Positions 47,489-56,405 are shown, counted from the first letter of the stretch. The stretch is DNA of 64,000 bases from Pseudomonas mangiferae (GCF_007109405.1 NZ_VJOY01000005.1:127921-191920); one strand, 5' to 3'. Numbers and translations are program-made. Notes: generated from the letters alone by a model not told the origin.

Positions 47489-48571
47489 TCAGATCAGCGG
47501 CTTGCCATGCCGGACAAAGGCCGGCCTGACCACTCGCACCGGGTACCACTTGCCGCGGATCTCCACCTCGGCGCGCTCGCCGGTGGCGGCCGGCACCCGG
47601 GCCAGGGCGATGGACTTGCCCAGGGTCGGCGAGAAGCTGCCGCTGGTGATCTCGCCCTCGCCGATGCCGTTGATCCGCACCACCTGGTGGGCGCGCAGGA
47701 CGCCGCGCTCCTCCAGCACCAGGCCGACCCGCTTGGGCAGGTCGCCGGCCTGGCGCTGCGCCTCCAGGGCGGCGCGGCCGACGAAATCGCGCTCGGCGGG
47801 CGTCCAGGCGATGCTCCACTCGAGGCTGGCCGACAGCGGCGAGACATGCTCGTCCAGGTCCTGGCCGTAGAGGTTGAGCCCGGCCTCCAGGCGCAGGGTG
47901 TCCCGGGCGCCCAGGCCGATGGGGGCGATACCGGCGCCCACCAGCTCGTTGAAGAACCCCGCCGCCTCCCCGGCCGGCAGGATGATCTCCACGCCGTCTT
48001 CACCGGTGTAGCCGGTGCGGGCGATGAACCAGTCGCCGTCGGCGAACCCCTGGAATGGCTGCAGCCCGTCGATCAGCGAAGCCCGGGAGCTGGAGACCAG
48101 CTCGACGCTGCGGGCCCGTGCCTTCGGCCCCTGGATGGCCAGCATCGCCAGGTCGTCCCGCTCGCGCCAGCGCACCTCGAAGCCCTCGCTGCGGGCTTCG
48201 AGCCAGGCCAGGTCGCGGGCCCGGGTAGCGGCGTTCACCACCAGCCGGTAGCCGTGCGCCAGGCGGTAGACCACCAGGTCGTCCAGCACGCCGCCGTGGT
48301 CGTTGAGCAGGGTGCTGTAGAGGGCCTTGCCGGGCGTGTCCAGGCGCGCCACGTCGTTGGCCAGCAGGTAGCGCAGGAACGCTTCGGCGCCGGTGCCCTC
48401 GACGTCGATGATGGTCATGTGGGAGACGTCGAAAACGCCGCAGTCGTTGCGTACCTGGTGATGCTCGTCCACTTGCGAGCCGTAGTGCAGCGGCATGTCC
48501 CAGCCGTTGAAATCGACCAGCTTGGCGCCGAGGGCGAGGTGCAGGTCGTAGAGCGGCGTACGCTGTCCCAT
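47489..48571 (-). CDS. gcvT: Glycine cleavage system T protein (aminomethyltransferase)
   Basis: 360 residues. It transfers the methylene group from the H protein to tetrahydrofolate, releasing ammonia. Family segments: [25 protein letters not shown] at the N-terminus (in part), [19 protein letters not shown] and [20 protein letters not shown] lies seven bases before the ATG. A -10-like TACAAT at 48679-48684 (minus strand) could be the promoter. I looked for a glycine riboswitch in the about 200 bp leader and did not recognise one. Confidence 0.96.
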   Translation of the reverse strand: MGQRTPLYDLHLALGAKLVDFNGWDMPLHYGSQVDEHHQVRNDCGVFDVSHMTIIDVEGTGAEAFLRYLLANDVARLDTPGKALYSTLLNDHGGVLDDLVVYRLAHGYRLVVNAATRARDLAWLEARSEGFEVRWRERDDLAMLAIQGPKARARSVELVSSSRASLIDGLQPFQGFADGDWFIARTGYTGEDGVEIILPAGEAAGFFNELVGAGIAPIGLGARDTLRLEAGLNLYGQDLDEHVSPLSASLEWSIAWTPAERDFVGRAALEAQRQAGDLPKRVGLVLEERGVLRAHQVVRINGIGEGEITSGSFSPTLGKSIALARVPAATGERAEVEIRGKWYPVRVVRPAFVRHGKPLI

Positions 48572-48775
48572 GGGTGTCTCCTTCCGGGCGTGGCGAGGAT
48601 GCGGGCGGGCCCCGGCGGCGAGGAAAGACACCGGCCGGCGCCGTCGCGAGCCCAGGCGGGCCGCATCGAATGGCGCGCATTGTAGCCGCAAGGTCGGAGG
48701 CTGGACACCTGAGGCGCCGGGCAGCCGGGGCACGCGGGCCGGGAGGACCGCTGCGCCGGGCGCGGCGGCGGGGGC

Positions 48776-50008
48776 TCAGGCGCGGGCCAGGGCCGGCAGG
48801 TCGCCGGACAGCCCCAGGGCCTGGCGAACGAACAGCGCCTTGGCCTCCGGCAGGCGGTCCACCTGACGCAGGCCGGCGTTACGCAGCCAGCGCAACGGCA
48901 GGGCATCGGTCTGGAACAGCCGCTGGAACCCTTCCATGGCCGCCATCATCGCCAGGTTGTAGGGCATCCGCCGGCGCTCGAAGCGGCCCAGCACCCGCGG
49001 ATCGGCCAGGCGCTCGCCGCGGCCGTGGGCGTGCAGCAGCACTTCGGCCAGCACCGCGGCGTCGAGGAAGCCCAGGTTGACCCCCTGCCCCGCCAGCGGG
49101 TGGATGGTGTGGGCGGCATCCCCCACCAGGGCCAGCCCCGGCTCCACGTAGCGCTTGGCATGGCGCTGGCGCAACGGGATGCACAGCCGCGGATCAGCCT
49201 CCAGCACCTCCCCCAGGCGTCGCTCGAAGGCATCCCCGAGGGCCGCGCGGAACCCGTCGTCGTCCAGCGCCATCAGCCGCTCGGCCTCGGCCGGGGTGGT
49301 GGACCAGACGATGGAGCACCAATGGTGGTCGTCGCCCCGGCGCAGGGGCAGGAAGGCCAGTGGGCCGTGCTCGGTGAAGCGCTGCCAGGCGGTATCGCGG
49401 TGCGGCTCGGCGCAGCGCACGCTGGTGACTAGGGCGTGGTGCAGGTAATCCCACTCGCGGGTCTCGCAGCCCACCAGCCGGCGCACCGCGGAGTGGGCGC
49501 CGTCCGCCGCCACCAGCAGCGGTGTGCGCAGGCGGCGGCCGTCGCTGAGGGTCAGCAGCCAGTCGTCGCCGGAGCGGCGCAGCTGCTCCAGGCGCACGTT
49601 CGCCATCAGCTCGACCGGGCTGCCCGCCAGGGCGTCCAGCAGGCCGTCCTGCACCACGCGGTTCTCGACGATGTGGCCGAGCACCTCGGCGTGCACGCTG
49701 GCCGCGGAGAAATGGATGTGGCCGGTGCCGGTGCCATCCCACACGTACATCTCGCCATAGGGGCTGGCGCGGCGGGCGGCGATGCCGTCCCAGGCGCCCA
49801 GGCGCTGGAGGATGCGCTGGCTGGCCATGGACAGCGCGCTGACCCGCGGCTCGAAGGGTGCTTCGGCGGCCAATGGCGAGGTGGCCAGTGGGCCGCCGTC
49901 CAGCAGCAGGATGTCCAGGCCACTGTCCTTCAGCGCCAGGGCCAGCGCGCTCCCCACCATGCCGGCGCCGACGATCACCACGTCGGCCTGCCTGTCGTCG
50001 ATCTGCAT
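48776..50008 (-). CDS. ubiI: Ubiquinone C5 hydroxylase-type flavin monooxygenase (UbiI/VisC)
   Basis: 410 residues. UbiH/COQ6 family: FAD motif VVIVGAGMVGSALALAL, DG motif LLVAADGAHSAVRRL, and the GDAAHTIHPLAGQGVNLGF signature. It hydroxylates the ring of a ubiquinone precursor in aerobic cells; UbiI-type position (C5) is inferred from its pairing with ubiH. Start 50008 has GAGGGG just upstream; the ATG five codons earlier overlaps the preceding stop. Co-directional with the DUF4442, GFA, ubiH and pepP genes. Confidence 0.92.
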   Translation of the reverse strand: MQIDDRQADVVIVGAGMVGSALALALKDSGLDILLLDGGPLATSPLAAEAPFEPRVSALSMASQRILQRLGAWDGIAARRASPYGEMYVWDGTGTGHIHFSAASVHAEVLGHIVENRVVQDGLLDALAGSPVELMANVRLEQLRRSGDDWLLTLSDGRRLRTPLLVAADGAHSAVRRLVGCETREWDYLHHALVTSVRCAEPHRDTAWQRFTEHGPLAFLPLRRGDDHHWCSIVWSTTPAEAERLMALDDDGFRAALGDAFERRLGEVLEADPRLCIPLRQRHAKRYVEPGLALVGDAAHTIHPLAGQGVNLGFLDAAVLAEVLLHAHGRGERLADPRVLGRFERRRMPYNLAMMAAMEGFQRLFQTDALPLRWLRNAGLRQVDRLPEAKALFVRQALGLSGDLPALARA

Positions 50009-50019
50009 CGTCCCCTCGT

Positions 50020-50505
50020 TCATTCCCGGGCCCGCGGCTTGAGCCGCACGTAAAGCGTCTTGTGCACGGTGGCCACCAGGCCACCGTCCCCGTCGCGCAC
50101 CTCCACCGGCAATTCCGGGAGGTACTTCTCGCCCTCGGCGGTGCGCGCCCGGATGGTCTCCAGCAGCGCCTCGTCGATGCGGAAATCGGCGTACACCGTC
50201 CCCTTGCCGGGCGCGACGAAGTCGATGCGCGCGGCCTTGTCCCAGACGATGTAGTCGCGCCCCAGGTTCTCCATCAGCATGAGCATGAAGAACGGGTCGG
50301 TCATGCTGTACAGCGAGCCGCCGAACTGGGTGCGGACGTAGTTGCGGTTGTACCAGCTCAGGACCATCTTGACCCGTACCAGGCGGAAGTCCGCGCTGAT
50401 CTGACGCACCCGGATACCGGCGCCCAGGTAGGGCGGGTAAAAGGTCAGCGCCCAGCGCAACAGGCGCGCCCGGCGTGCGATCGTCCGCGGGTCCGGCGCG
50501 CTCAA
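50020..50505 (-). CDS. DUF4442 hotdog-fold protein
   Basis: 161 residues from a TTG at 50505 that overlaps the GFA gene stop (TTGA). Contains VRVKMVLSWYNRNYVRTQFGGSLYSMTDPFF, the DUF4442 hallmark, with a hotdog thioesterase-like fold, and a C-terminal basic tail. Function is not established. The TTG start is supported by translational coupling and because upstream codons belong to another gene's shadow; a start at the internal ATG would remove conserved sequence. Confidence 0.8.
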   Translation of the reverse strand: MSAPDPRTIARRARLLRWALTFYPPYLGAGIRVRQISADFRLVRVKMVLSWYNRNYVRTQFGGSLYSMTDPFFMLMLMENLGRDYIVWDKAARIDFVAPGKGTVYADFRIDEALLETIRARTAEGEKYLPELPVEVRDGDGGLVATVHKTLYVRLKPRARE

Positions 50506-50945
50506 GGCGTCTGCTGGTCGCGGGTGGCGAAGGTGGCCAGGGTCTGCGCCGCGGTCAGGCGCCGGGTCGACTGGGCGAAGGCGTAGTTGCACGGCTGGTC
50601 GTCGACGAAGATTTCCAGGGTCAGCTCGAACACCGACGAATCGTCGAAGGCCTGGGCCGAGACCATCAGGGCGGAGCCGTCCCGGGCGCGCCAGAACAGC
50701 GACGAGCCGCACGCGCGGCAGAACACCCGCTCGCCCCACTCAGAGGACCGGTAGACGCCCAGGGCGCTGTCGTCGTCCAGCTGCAGGGCCGGGTCGCAGG
50801 CTACCGCCATGCCCACGCCGCCGGCCCAGCGCCGACACAGGGAACAGTGGCAGACCGACATGGCGCGACTCAGGGGCGTCGCCCGAAAGCGCACTGCGCC
50901 GCACAGGCAATGGCCATGGCGTGGGCCGAGGGGGGCGGTATCCAT
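50502..50945 (-). CDS. GFA-family zinc protein
   Basis: 147 residues. Gfa/CENP-V fold: GHCLCGAVRF with the first Cys pair, SVCHCSLCRRWAGG with the central zinc cysteines, and VFCRACGSSLFW. These cysteines bind two zinc ions. Members are glutathione-dependent formaldehyde-activating enzyme-like but most have no known substrate. Placed between ubiH and the DUF4442 gene within a ubiquinone operon; role there is unknown. Confidence 0.87.
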   Translation of the reverse strand: MDTAPLGPRHGHCLCGAVRFRATPLSRAMSVCHCSLCRRWAGGVGMAVACDPALQLDDDSALGVYRSSEWGERVFCRACGSSLFWRARDGSALMVSAQAFDDSSVFELTLEIFVDDQPCNYAFAQSTRRLTAAQTLATFATRDQQTP

Positions 50946-50957
50946 GACGCGGTCTCC

Positions 50958-52136
50958 TCAGGGACGGGTGCCCAGGCCCATGGCCTGGCGCGAAAACCAG
51001 CGCTTCGCCGAGGGCAGCAGGTCCAGGCCCAGCAGGCCCAGGTTGCGCCCGGTAGCCAGCAGCGGCCGGTCGTTGGAGAACAGTCGGGTGACCTGGTCGG
51101 AGAAGCCCACGGTCAGGTGCTGGTCGAGGCGCTGGCCGTCCAGGTAGGCCTGCAGCACGGCGAAGTCGCCCGGCTCGGTGTCGCTGGCCAGCAGGGCGTC
51201 GGCCAGGGCCTGGGCATCCCGCAGGGACAGGTTGTAGCCCTGCCCGGCGATGGGGTGCAGGCTGTGGGCGGCGTTGCCGAGGATCGCCAGGTGCGGACGC
51301 ACCTGCTCCCGGGCCTCCACCAGGTTCAGCGGATACAGGTGCCGCGCGCCCACCTGGCGGAAGGCGCCCAGGCGGTAGCCGAAGGTGGCCTGCAGTTCGG
51401 CGAGGAAGGCCGCGTCCGGCAGCGCGGCGAGGCGCTGGGCGTCTTCGTCGGGACGCGTCCAGACCAGCGCGCAGCGGTTGTCGGCCAGGGGCAGCAGGGC
51501 CATGGGGCCTTCGTCGGTGAAGCGTTCGAAAGCCTGCCCACGGTGAGCTTCCAGGGGGCTGACGTTAGCGATCAGCGCGGTCTGCCCGTAAGGCGTGCGG
51601 CTGACCTCGATCCCCAGTTGCTCGCGCAGGGCGGAACGGCCGCCGTCGGCCAGCACCGCCAGGCCGCAGTCCAGCTCGGCGCCGTCGTCCAGGGTCAGGC
51701 GGTAGCCGTCTTCCTGCGGCTGCAGGCGCGTCACCTCGGCCGGGCAGCGCCAGCTCACCACGTCGGCGTCCAGGGCCTGCCACAGGCACTGGCCGAGCCA
51801 GGCGTTCTCCACCACGTAGCCGAGGGCCGGCACGCCCTCCTCCATGGCCGACAGGTGCGCGGCGCCGAAGCGGCCGCGGTCGGAGACGTGGATCTGGCGG
51901 ATCGGCTCGGCGCGCTGGGCGATGGCCTGCCAGATGCCCAGGCGCTGGTAGATCTGCTGGGTGCCGTAGGACAGCGCCGAGGAGCGCGCGTCGTAGCTGG
52001 GCTGGTAGGGTTCGCCCGGGGCGAAGGGCTCGACCAGGGTGATCGACCAGCCCCGCGCCTTGGCGCCGCCTTGCAGCGCCAGGGCCAGGCTGGCGCCCAC
52101 CAGGCCGCCGCCGACGATGGCCAGGTGCGAACGCAC
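50958..52136 (-). CDS. ubiH: 2-octaprenyl-6-methoxyphenol hydroxylase (UbiH)
   Basis: 392 residues. Same flavoprotein family as ubiI: AIVGGGLVGASLALAL, LADGGRSALREQ, and GNAAHSLHPIAGQGYNLSLRD. It hydroxylates the C6 position in ubiquinone synthesis using O2 and NAD(P)H. The start is GTG at 52136, directly adjoining the pepP stop (TAG then GTG), so the genes are translationally coupled. Function call relies on the operon with pepP, typical for ubiH. Confidence 0.94.
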   Translation of the reverse strand: MRSHLAIVGGGLVGASLALALQGGAKARGWSITLVEPFAPGEPYQPSYDARSSALSYGTQQIYQRLGIWQAIAQRAEPIRQIHVSDRGRFGAAHLSAMEEGVPALGYVVENAWLGQCLWQALDADVVSWRCPAEVTRLQPQEDGYRLTLDDGAELDCGLAVLADGGRSALREQLGIEVSRTPYGQTALIANVSPLEAHRGQAFERFTDEGPMALLPLADNRCALVWTRPDEDAQRLAALPDAAFLAELQATFGYRLGAFRQVGARHLYPLNLVEAREQVRPHLAILGNAAHSLHPIAGQGYNLSLRDAQALADALLASDTEPGDFAVLQAYLDGQRLDQHLTVGFSDQVTRLFSNDRPLLATGRNLGLLGLDLLPSAKRWFSRQAMGLGTRP

Positions 52137-53471
52137 CTACGCGGCCTCGCTGCGGGCGGCGCTCATCAGCGCCTCGATCTCGGCGACGGTCTTGGGCACG
52201 CCACCGGTGAGGATCTCGCAGCCCTCGCGGGTCACCACCACGTCGTCCTCGATGCGCACGCCGATGCCGCGCCATTTCTTCGGCACGTCCTGGTTGTCCG
52301 GGGACACGTAGATGCCCGGCTCCACGGTCATCGCCATGCCAGGCTCCAGCACGCGCCATTCGCCGCCGACCTTGTAGTCGCCGACGTCGTGCACGTCCAT
52401 GCCCAGCCAGTGACCGGCGCGGTGCATGTAGAACGCCTTGTACGCCTCGCTGGCGATCAGCGCGTCCACGTCGCCCTGCAACAGGCCCAGCTCCACCAGG
52501 CCGGCGGTGATCACCCGCACGGTGGCCTCGTGGGCCTCGTTCCAGTGCCTGCCCGGGGCGATGACCGCGAGGGCCGCCTCCTGGGACTTCAGCACCAGTT
52601 CGTAAATGGCCTTCTGCTCAGGGCTGAAGCGGCCGTTCACCGGGAAGGTCCGGGTGATGTCGCTGGCGTAGCAGTCCAGCTCGCAGGCGGCGTCGATGAG
52701 GATCAGGTCGCCGTCCTTGAGGGGGGCGTCGTTCTCCCGGTAGTGCAGGATGCAGGCATTGCGCCCGGCGGCGACGATGGAGCCGTAGGCCGGCATCTTC
52801 GCCCCGCCGCGGCGGAATTCGTATTCCAGCTCGGCTTCCAGGTGGTACTCGGCGAGCCCCGGGCGCGCCGCCTGCATGGCCCGCACGTGGGCGCGGGCGG
52901 AGACCTCGCTGGCCTCGCGCATCACTTTGACCTCGGCGGCGCTCTTGTACAGGCGCATGTCGTGGAGCAGGTGGCCGAGGGCGACGAATTCGCTGGGCGG
53001 CTGGGCACCCTGGCGGGCCTTGGAGCGGATCACGTTGACCCAGTCCATCAGCCGCCGATCGAATTCCACGTGGGTGCCGATGGAGTAGTAGACCCGCTCG
53101 CGGCCCTCGATCAGGCCGGGGAGGATGTCGTCGATGTCATTGATGGGAAACGCGTCGTCCGCGCCGAAGTCCCGCACCGCGCCTTCCTGGCCAGCGCGCA
53201 GGCCGTCCCACAGTTCGCGCTCCGGGTCCCGCTCGCGGCAGAACAGCACGTATTCGCCGTGGGCGCGGCCGGGGATCAGCACCATCACCGCTTCTGGCTC
53301 GGGGAAGCCGGTGAGGTACTGGAAGTCACTGTCCTGGCGGTAGACGTGCTCGACGTCGCGGTTGCGGATGTGCATGGGAGCAGCGGGCAGGATGGCGATG
53401 CTGTTGGGCACCATCTGTTCCATCAGCGTTTTGCGCCGACGGGCGTACTCCGGTTTCGGGATGCGGATCAT
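52137..53471 (-). CDS. pepP: Xaa-Pro aminopeptidase
   Basis: 444 residues. M24B metallopeptidase that removes N-terminal residues before proline. Two-metal ligands: Asp and Asp in LIDAACELDCYASDITRTF, His in HRAGHWLGMDVHD, and Glu in VEPGIY and RIEDDVVV. N-terminal domain intact. In many gammaproteobacteria pepP precedes ubiH, as here. Follows the UPF0149 gene by 12 bp. Confidence 0.96.
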   Translation of the reverse strand: MIRIPKPEYARRRKTLMEQMVPNSIAILPAAPMHIRNRDVEHVYRQDSDFQYLTGFPEPEAVMVLIPGRAHGEYVLFCRERDPERELWDGLRAGQEGAVRDFGADDAFPINDIDDILPGLIEGRERVYYSIGTHVEFDRRLMDWVNVIRSKARQGAQPPSEFVALGHLLHDMRLYKSAAEVKVMREASEVSARAHVRAMQAARPGLAEYHLEAELEYEFRRGGAKMPAYGSIVAAGRNACILHYRENDAPLKDGDLILIDAACELDCYASDITRTFPVNGRFSPEQKAIYELVLKSQEAALAVIAPGRHWNEAHEATVRVITAGLVELGLLQGDVDALIASEAYKAFYMHRAGHWLGMDVHDVGDYKVGGEWRVLEPGMAMTVEPGIYVSPDNQDVPKKWRGIGVRIEDDVVVTREGCEILTGGVPKTVAEIEALMSAARSEAA

Positions 53472-53483
53472 GCGGTTCTCCGA

Positions 53484-54041
53484 TCAATGCAGGGAAGGCG
53501 TGGGCGTCGTCGCCGGGGCGGTCTTGCCGCATTCGGTGAAGAGCAGCAACGGCGCCACGCGCAGATATTCCATTACTTCCATGAAGTCATTCTCGCCGTC
53601 CTCCGAGTCCTCCAGGGCGCTCTGCACCTGGGCGATCGAGGCGAGATCCTGCAGGACTTCCATCGCTTCGGCGCTCAGCGCGGTGTCCCGCGCGGCGAGG
53701 CCGAAACCGCCGAGGAAACCCTGGCACCACTGCCCCAGGGCGGCGGCCCGCTCGGAAAGCGGGCTTTCATCCTCGGGCAGCAGGACCACCACGGCCATGT
53801 CGCCGCCGGTGAGCTCGCCCTTGACCATCTCCTGCAGCCCGATCAGCGCCTGCCGCAGGTTGTCCTGGGGGGTGGCGCCGATCAGCTCGGCGGCGTCCTC
53901 CAGCCAGGGCTCGGGGTCGAACCCCGCGCCGGCGCAGCTGCGACCCAGCAGCAGGCCGTGCAGCTCGGCGGGGGAAACGGTCTGGCCCGAGGTGGCGATG
54001 AGGGCGGCGAAAGCGGTGTACGGGGAATTGGAACGGGGCAT
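53484..54041 (-). CDS. UPF0149 (YgfB-like) protein
   Basis: 185 residues. Helical protein with the UPF0149 pattern [16 protein letters not shown] and [16 protein letters not shown]. In P. aeruginosa the homologous YgfB antagonises the AlpA-dependent programmed cell death and ampDh3 expression; that function is known from the homologue and is not visible in sequence. First gene of the ygfB-pepP-ubiH group, divergent from the zapA unit. Confidence 0.9.
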   Translation of the reverse strand: MPRSNSPYTAFAALIATSGQTVSPAELHGLLLGRSCAGAGFDPEPWLEDAAELIGATPQDNLRQALIGLQEMVKGELTGGDMAVVVLLPEDESPLSERAAALGQWCQGFLGGFGLAARDTALSAEAMEVLQDLASIAQVQSALEDSEDGENDFMEVMEYLRVAPLLLFTECGKTAPATTPTPSLH

Positions 54042-54208
54042 GGGCGGCTAGGCGCGACGAAGCGCAATGACTAGAATGACGGCTTCGTATCCTAGCACCG
54101 GCGTATGCGCCCGACCACGACCGGCGCGGCGAGCCCCGACCGCTCCGCCAGCCGCCACGTCGCCCGCCCGCGCCGTCCCGCCCCCAACGCCCGGCAAGAA
54201 GAGACCTG

Positions 54209-54418
54209 ATGGAAAACGCCGACCTGCAGGCCCTGACGAACAAACTGGATCGGCTGATCCAGCACGTCGAGCAGCTCAGGGGACAGAACCGTCTGCTGCT
54301 GGCGAACGAGCGCGCCTGGCGCGGAGAGCGCGCTCATCTGATCGAAAAGAACGAAATGGCACGACTGAAGGTCGAAGCGATGATTTCGCGCCTGAAAGCC
54401 CTGGAGCAGGATTCATGA
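54209..54418 (+). CDS. TIGR02449 coiled-coil protein upstream of zapA
   Basis: 69 residues. Entirely a predicted coiled coil: heptads of Leu through LQALTNKLDRLIQHVEQLRGQNRLLL, with basic residues. The family always precedes zapA in pseudomonads and is similar in size and character to ZapB. AAGAGA precedes the ATG at about eight bases. Its stop overlaps the zapA start (ATGA), suggesting a shared division function. Confidence 0.88.
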   Translation: MENADLQALTNKLDRLIQHVEQLRGQNRLLLANERAWRGERAHLIEKNEMARLKVEAMISRLKALEQDS

Positions 54419-54729
54419 CCCAGTCGAAAACCGTCACCGTCCATATCCTCGATAAGGACTACTGCATCAACTGCCCCTCGGAAGAGCGCGCCAACTTGGA
54501 AAGCGCTGCGCGTTATCTGGACGGCAAGATGCGCGAAATCCGTACCAGCGGCAAAGTCATCGGAGCCGACCGCGTGGCGGTCATGGCAGCCCTGAACATC
54601 ACCCACGAACTGCTGCATAAACAGCAACGCCTGGACCAGGAAGTCACCTCCACCCGCGAGCGCGTGCGTGACCTGCTGGATCGCGTGGACACCGCCCTGA
54701 CCGCCGATCCGGAAACCCCGCAAGGCTGA
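54415..54729 (+). CDS. zapA: Cell division protein ZapA
   Basis: 104 residues. N-terminal ZapA domain (VTVHILDKDYCINCPSEERANLESAARYLDGKM, in part) and C-terminal coiled coil. ZapA bundles FtsZ filaments at midcell. Overlaps the preceding coiled-coil gene. 6S RNA begins 33 bp after its stop, the arrangement usual in gammaproteobacteria. Confidence 0.94.
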   Translation: MTQSKTVTVHILDKDYCINCPSEERANLESAARYLDGKMREIRTSGKVIGADRVAVMAALNITHELLHKQQRLDQEVTSTRERVRDLLDRVDTALTADPETPQG

Positions 54730-54755
54730 CCCGTCGCAAAACTTTGGGGTATACT
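54727..54755 (+). promoter_or_regulatory. Sigma-70 promoter of 6S RNA
   Basis: CTGACC (54727-54732) and TATACT (54750-54755) separated by 17 bp, 7-8 bp before the 6S RNA 5' end. It overlaps the last codons of zapA. Confidence 0.7.
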
Positions 54756-54762
54756 CGCCGCC

Positions 54763-54941
54763 AGCTCCCTGGTTTGTTGGCCAGTCGGTGATGTCCCTGA
54801 GCCGATACGCACAACCACTGGGGGTTGTGAGCTGGGGCCGGTGTGCATGTCCGCCTGACGGAAAGCCTTAACGCCTCCTGCAACCTCCACCTTGAACTTT
54901 CGGGTTCAAGGGCTAACCCGACAGCGGCATAACCGGGGAGT
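54763..54941 (+). ncRNA. ssrS: 6S RNA
   Basis: About 179 nt. The ends pair (AGCTCCCTGGTT at the 5' end with AACCGGGGAGT at the 3' end), enclosing the large central bulge that mimics an open promoter. Conserved segments GTTGGCCAGTCGGTGATG, GTGTGCATGTCCGCCTGACG and CCTTGAACTTTCGGGTTCAAGG match the Pseudomonas 6S RNA as I know it. It binds sigma-70 RNA polymerase in stationary phase. Exact ends are estimated to a few bases. It is followed directly by the cyclo-ligase gene, as usual. Confidence 0.95.
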
Positions 54942-54951
54942 CAATTTCTTC

Positions 54952-55572
54952 ATGGTCCGCCCCATGATCGTCGCCGGCACGCTTTCCCGCCCGGCCCTGC
55001 GCCGCCAGCTCCGCCAGGCGCGCCGCACCCTCAGCCCCTCCCAGCAGAAACGCGCGTCCCTCGCCCTCTATCGCCGCCTCGCCCAGTCGCCGGTGTTTCG
55101 CCGTGCACGCCATGTGGCCCTGTACCTGCCCAACGACGGCGAGATCGACCCCCGCCCCTTGCTGCGCGCCGCCCAGCGCCGCGGCAAACAGGTCTACCTG
55201 CCGGTGCTCAAGCCGTGGCCACGTACCCGCATGGCCTTCCAGCACCTGCGCCTTGGCGAGCGCCTGGGCCGCAACCGCTTCGGCATTCCCGAACCGCGCC
55301 GCTGCGTGAAGCGCCAGCGCAAGGTCTGGGCCCTGGACTTGGTGCTGTTGCCCCTGGTGGGTTTCGATGAAGCCGGCGGGCGGCTGGGCATGGGCGGCGG
55401 CTTCTACGACCGTAGCCTGGCCTACCGGACGCGCCGTGGCACCTGGCTCAAGCCCACGCTGCTGGGACTGGCCCATGAATGCCAGAAGGTCGATCGGCTG
55501 GAGATGGCGGACTGGGACGTGCCCCTGCAGGGGACGGTGACGGATGGCGGGTGGTACGCGGCGGCCCGGTAG
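54952..55572 (+). CDS. 5-formyltetrahydrofolate cyclo-ligase
   Basis: 206 residues. Converts 5-formyl-THF to 5,10-methenyl-THF with ATP. Visible: RPALRRQLRQARRTLSP at the N-terminus, YLPNDGEIDPRPLL, and the C-terminal PLVGFDEAGGRLGMGGGFYDR phosphate-binding loop. The homologue in E. coli, ygfA, is co-transcribed with 6S RNA. Start at 54952 is likely; GGGGAG about 12 bases upstream is itself part of the 6S RNA 3' arm. A further ATG four codons downstream is possible. Confidence 0.92.
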   Translation: MVRPMIVAGTLSRPALRRQLRQARRTLSPSQQKRASLALYRRLAQSPVFRRARHVALYLPNDGEIDPRPLLRAAQRRGKQVYLPVLKPWPRTRMAFQHLRLGERLGRNRFGIPEPRRCVKRQRKVWALDLVLLPLVGFDEAGGRLGMGGGFYDRSLAYRTRRGTWLKPTLLGLAHECQKVDRLEMADWDVPLQGTVTDGGWYAAAR

Positions 55573-55579
55573 GCCTGAA

Positions 55580-55601
55580 GGCACCGCCGGACGGCGGTGC
55601 C
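55580..55601 (+). terminator. Hairpin after cyclo-ligase gene
   Basis: GGCACCGCC-ggac-GGCGGTGCC, a perfect 9-bp stem eight bases after the stop, with no T-run. Probably a transcript end or stability element shared by the two convergent genes. Confidence 0.6.
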
Positions 55602-55609
55602 GGGAAGGA

Positions 55610-55753
55610 TCAGGGTTGTTGCGGTGTAGCGTCGACGATGCCGACCGGCGCGTCGGCCTGACGCTCCCAGAAACTCTGGGTGTAGCCGGTGGTAACCACA
55701 CCCAGACCGAAAATGATGACCAGGACCCAGAGCAGATCGGGTTTGCGTTTCAT
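55610..55753 (-). CDS. Small membrane protein of 47 residues
   Basis: Starts MKRKPDLLWVLVIIFGLGVV and ends in a hydrophilic tail DATPQQP. One membrane helix (about residues 7-22), then SFWERQ. A strong GGGAGG stands eight bases before the ATG. Too short for most gene finders. Positive N-terminus predicts N-in orientation with the tail in the periplasm. I recall similar small proteins at this position in other pseudomonads, but function is unknown. Confidence 0.75.
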   Translation of the reverse strand: MKRKPDLLWVLVIIFGLGVVTTGYTQSFWERQADAPVGIVDATPQQP

Positions 55754-55946
55754 GGATATATGCCTCCCCCTTCAGGCAAGCCGCGATGACTGGCGGCCGT
55801 TCCTTGTGACGTGATGGTGAAAAAAACGAGTGAACGAAAAAAGCTGCGGCATTGTCCGGCAATGTGACGCCACGCGCAATTTCTGCTTCGCGCCAATTGT
55901 CGGTCCGGTTACATTTTTCATCCCGCCGCGCTAACTGGAACGCACG

Positions 55947-56396
55947 ATGAACCACTGGCTGATGAAATCGGAACCGGACGAGCTGTCCATCCAGGCTCTG
56001 CGCGAACAGGGCCGGGCCCGCTGGGACGGCGTGCGCAACTACCAGGCGCGAAACTTCCTGCGCCAGATGAAACCCGGCGACACCTTCTTCTTCTACCACT
56101 CCAGCTGCCCGCAGCCGGGCATCGCCGGCATCGGCCGCATCGCTTCGGACGCCTACCCCGACCCCACCGCCCTCGACCCCGAAAGCCCCTACGTCGACCG
56201 CCGGGCGACCCCGGAAAAGAACCCCTGGAGCGCCGTGGACGTGGAATTCGTCGAGGCTTTTGCGGATGTCCTAGGCCTGGCGACGCTGCGGCAGCTGCCC
56301 GGGCTGGACGACCTGGCACTGGTGCAGAAGGGCAGCCGGCTCTCGGTGATGCCGGTCACCCCGGCGCAGTGGCGGGCGATCCGCGCCCGCGCCTGA
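55947..56396 (+). CDS. EVE-domain protein
   Basis: 149 residues, essentially one EVE domain (PUA-like): WLMKSEPDELSI at the N-terminus, WDGVRNYQARNFLRQMKPGDTFFFYHSS (in part) and GIGRI. EVE domains bind modified bases in nucleic acids; the human homologue is THYN1. Its own role in bacteria is not established. Single gene, convergent with the FliL-like gene 9 bp away. Confidence 0.92.
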   Translation: MNHWLMKSEPDELSIQALREQGRARWDGVRNYQARNFLRQMKPGDTFFFYHSSCPQPGIAGIGRIASDAYPDPTALDPESPYVDRRATPEKNPWSAVDVEFVEAFADVLGLATLRQLPGLDDLALVQKGSRLSVMPVTPAQWRAIRARA

Positions 56397-56405
56397 AGCT
56401 TTCGC

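Noticed and set aside
48572-48775. Glycine riboswitch upstream of gcvT
   Set aside because: I looked for the paired aptamer with its conserved G-rich core in the leader and did not find it; only a -10-like TACAAT was seen.
50475-54074. Plus-strand open frame of about 1,200 codons opposite ubiI, ubiH and pepP
   Set aside because: Antisense shadow of several confirmed genes; composition is typical of reverse-strand reading in high-GC DNA.
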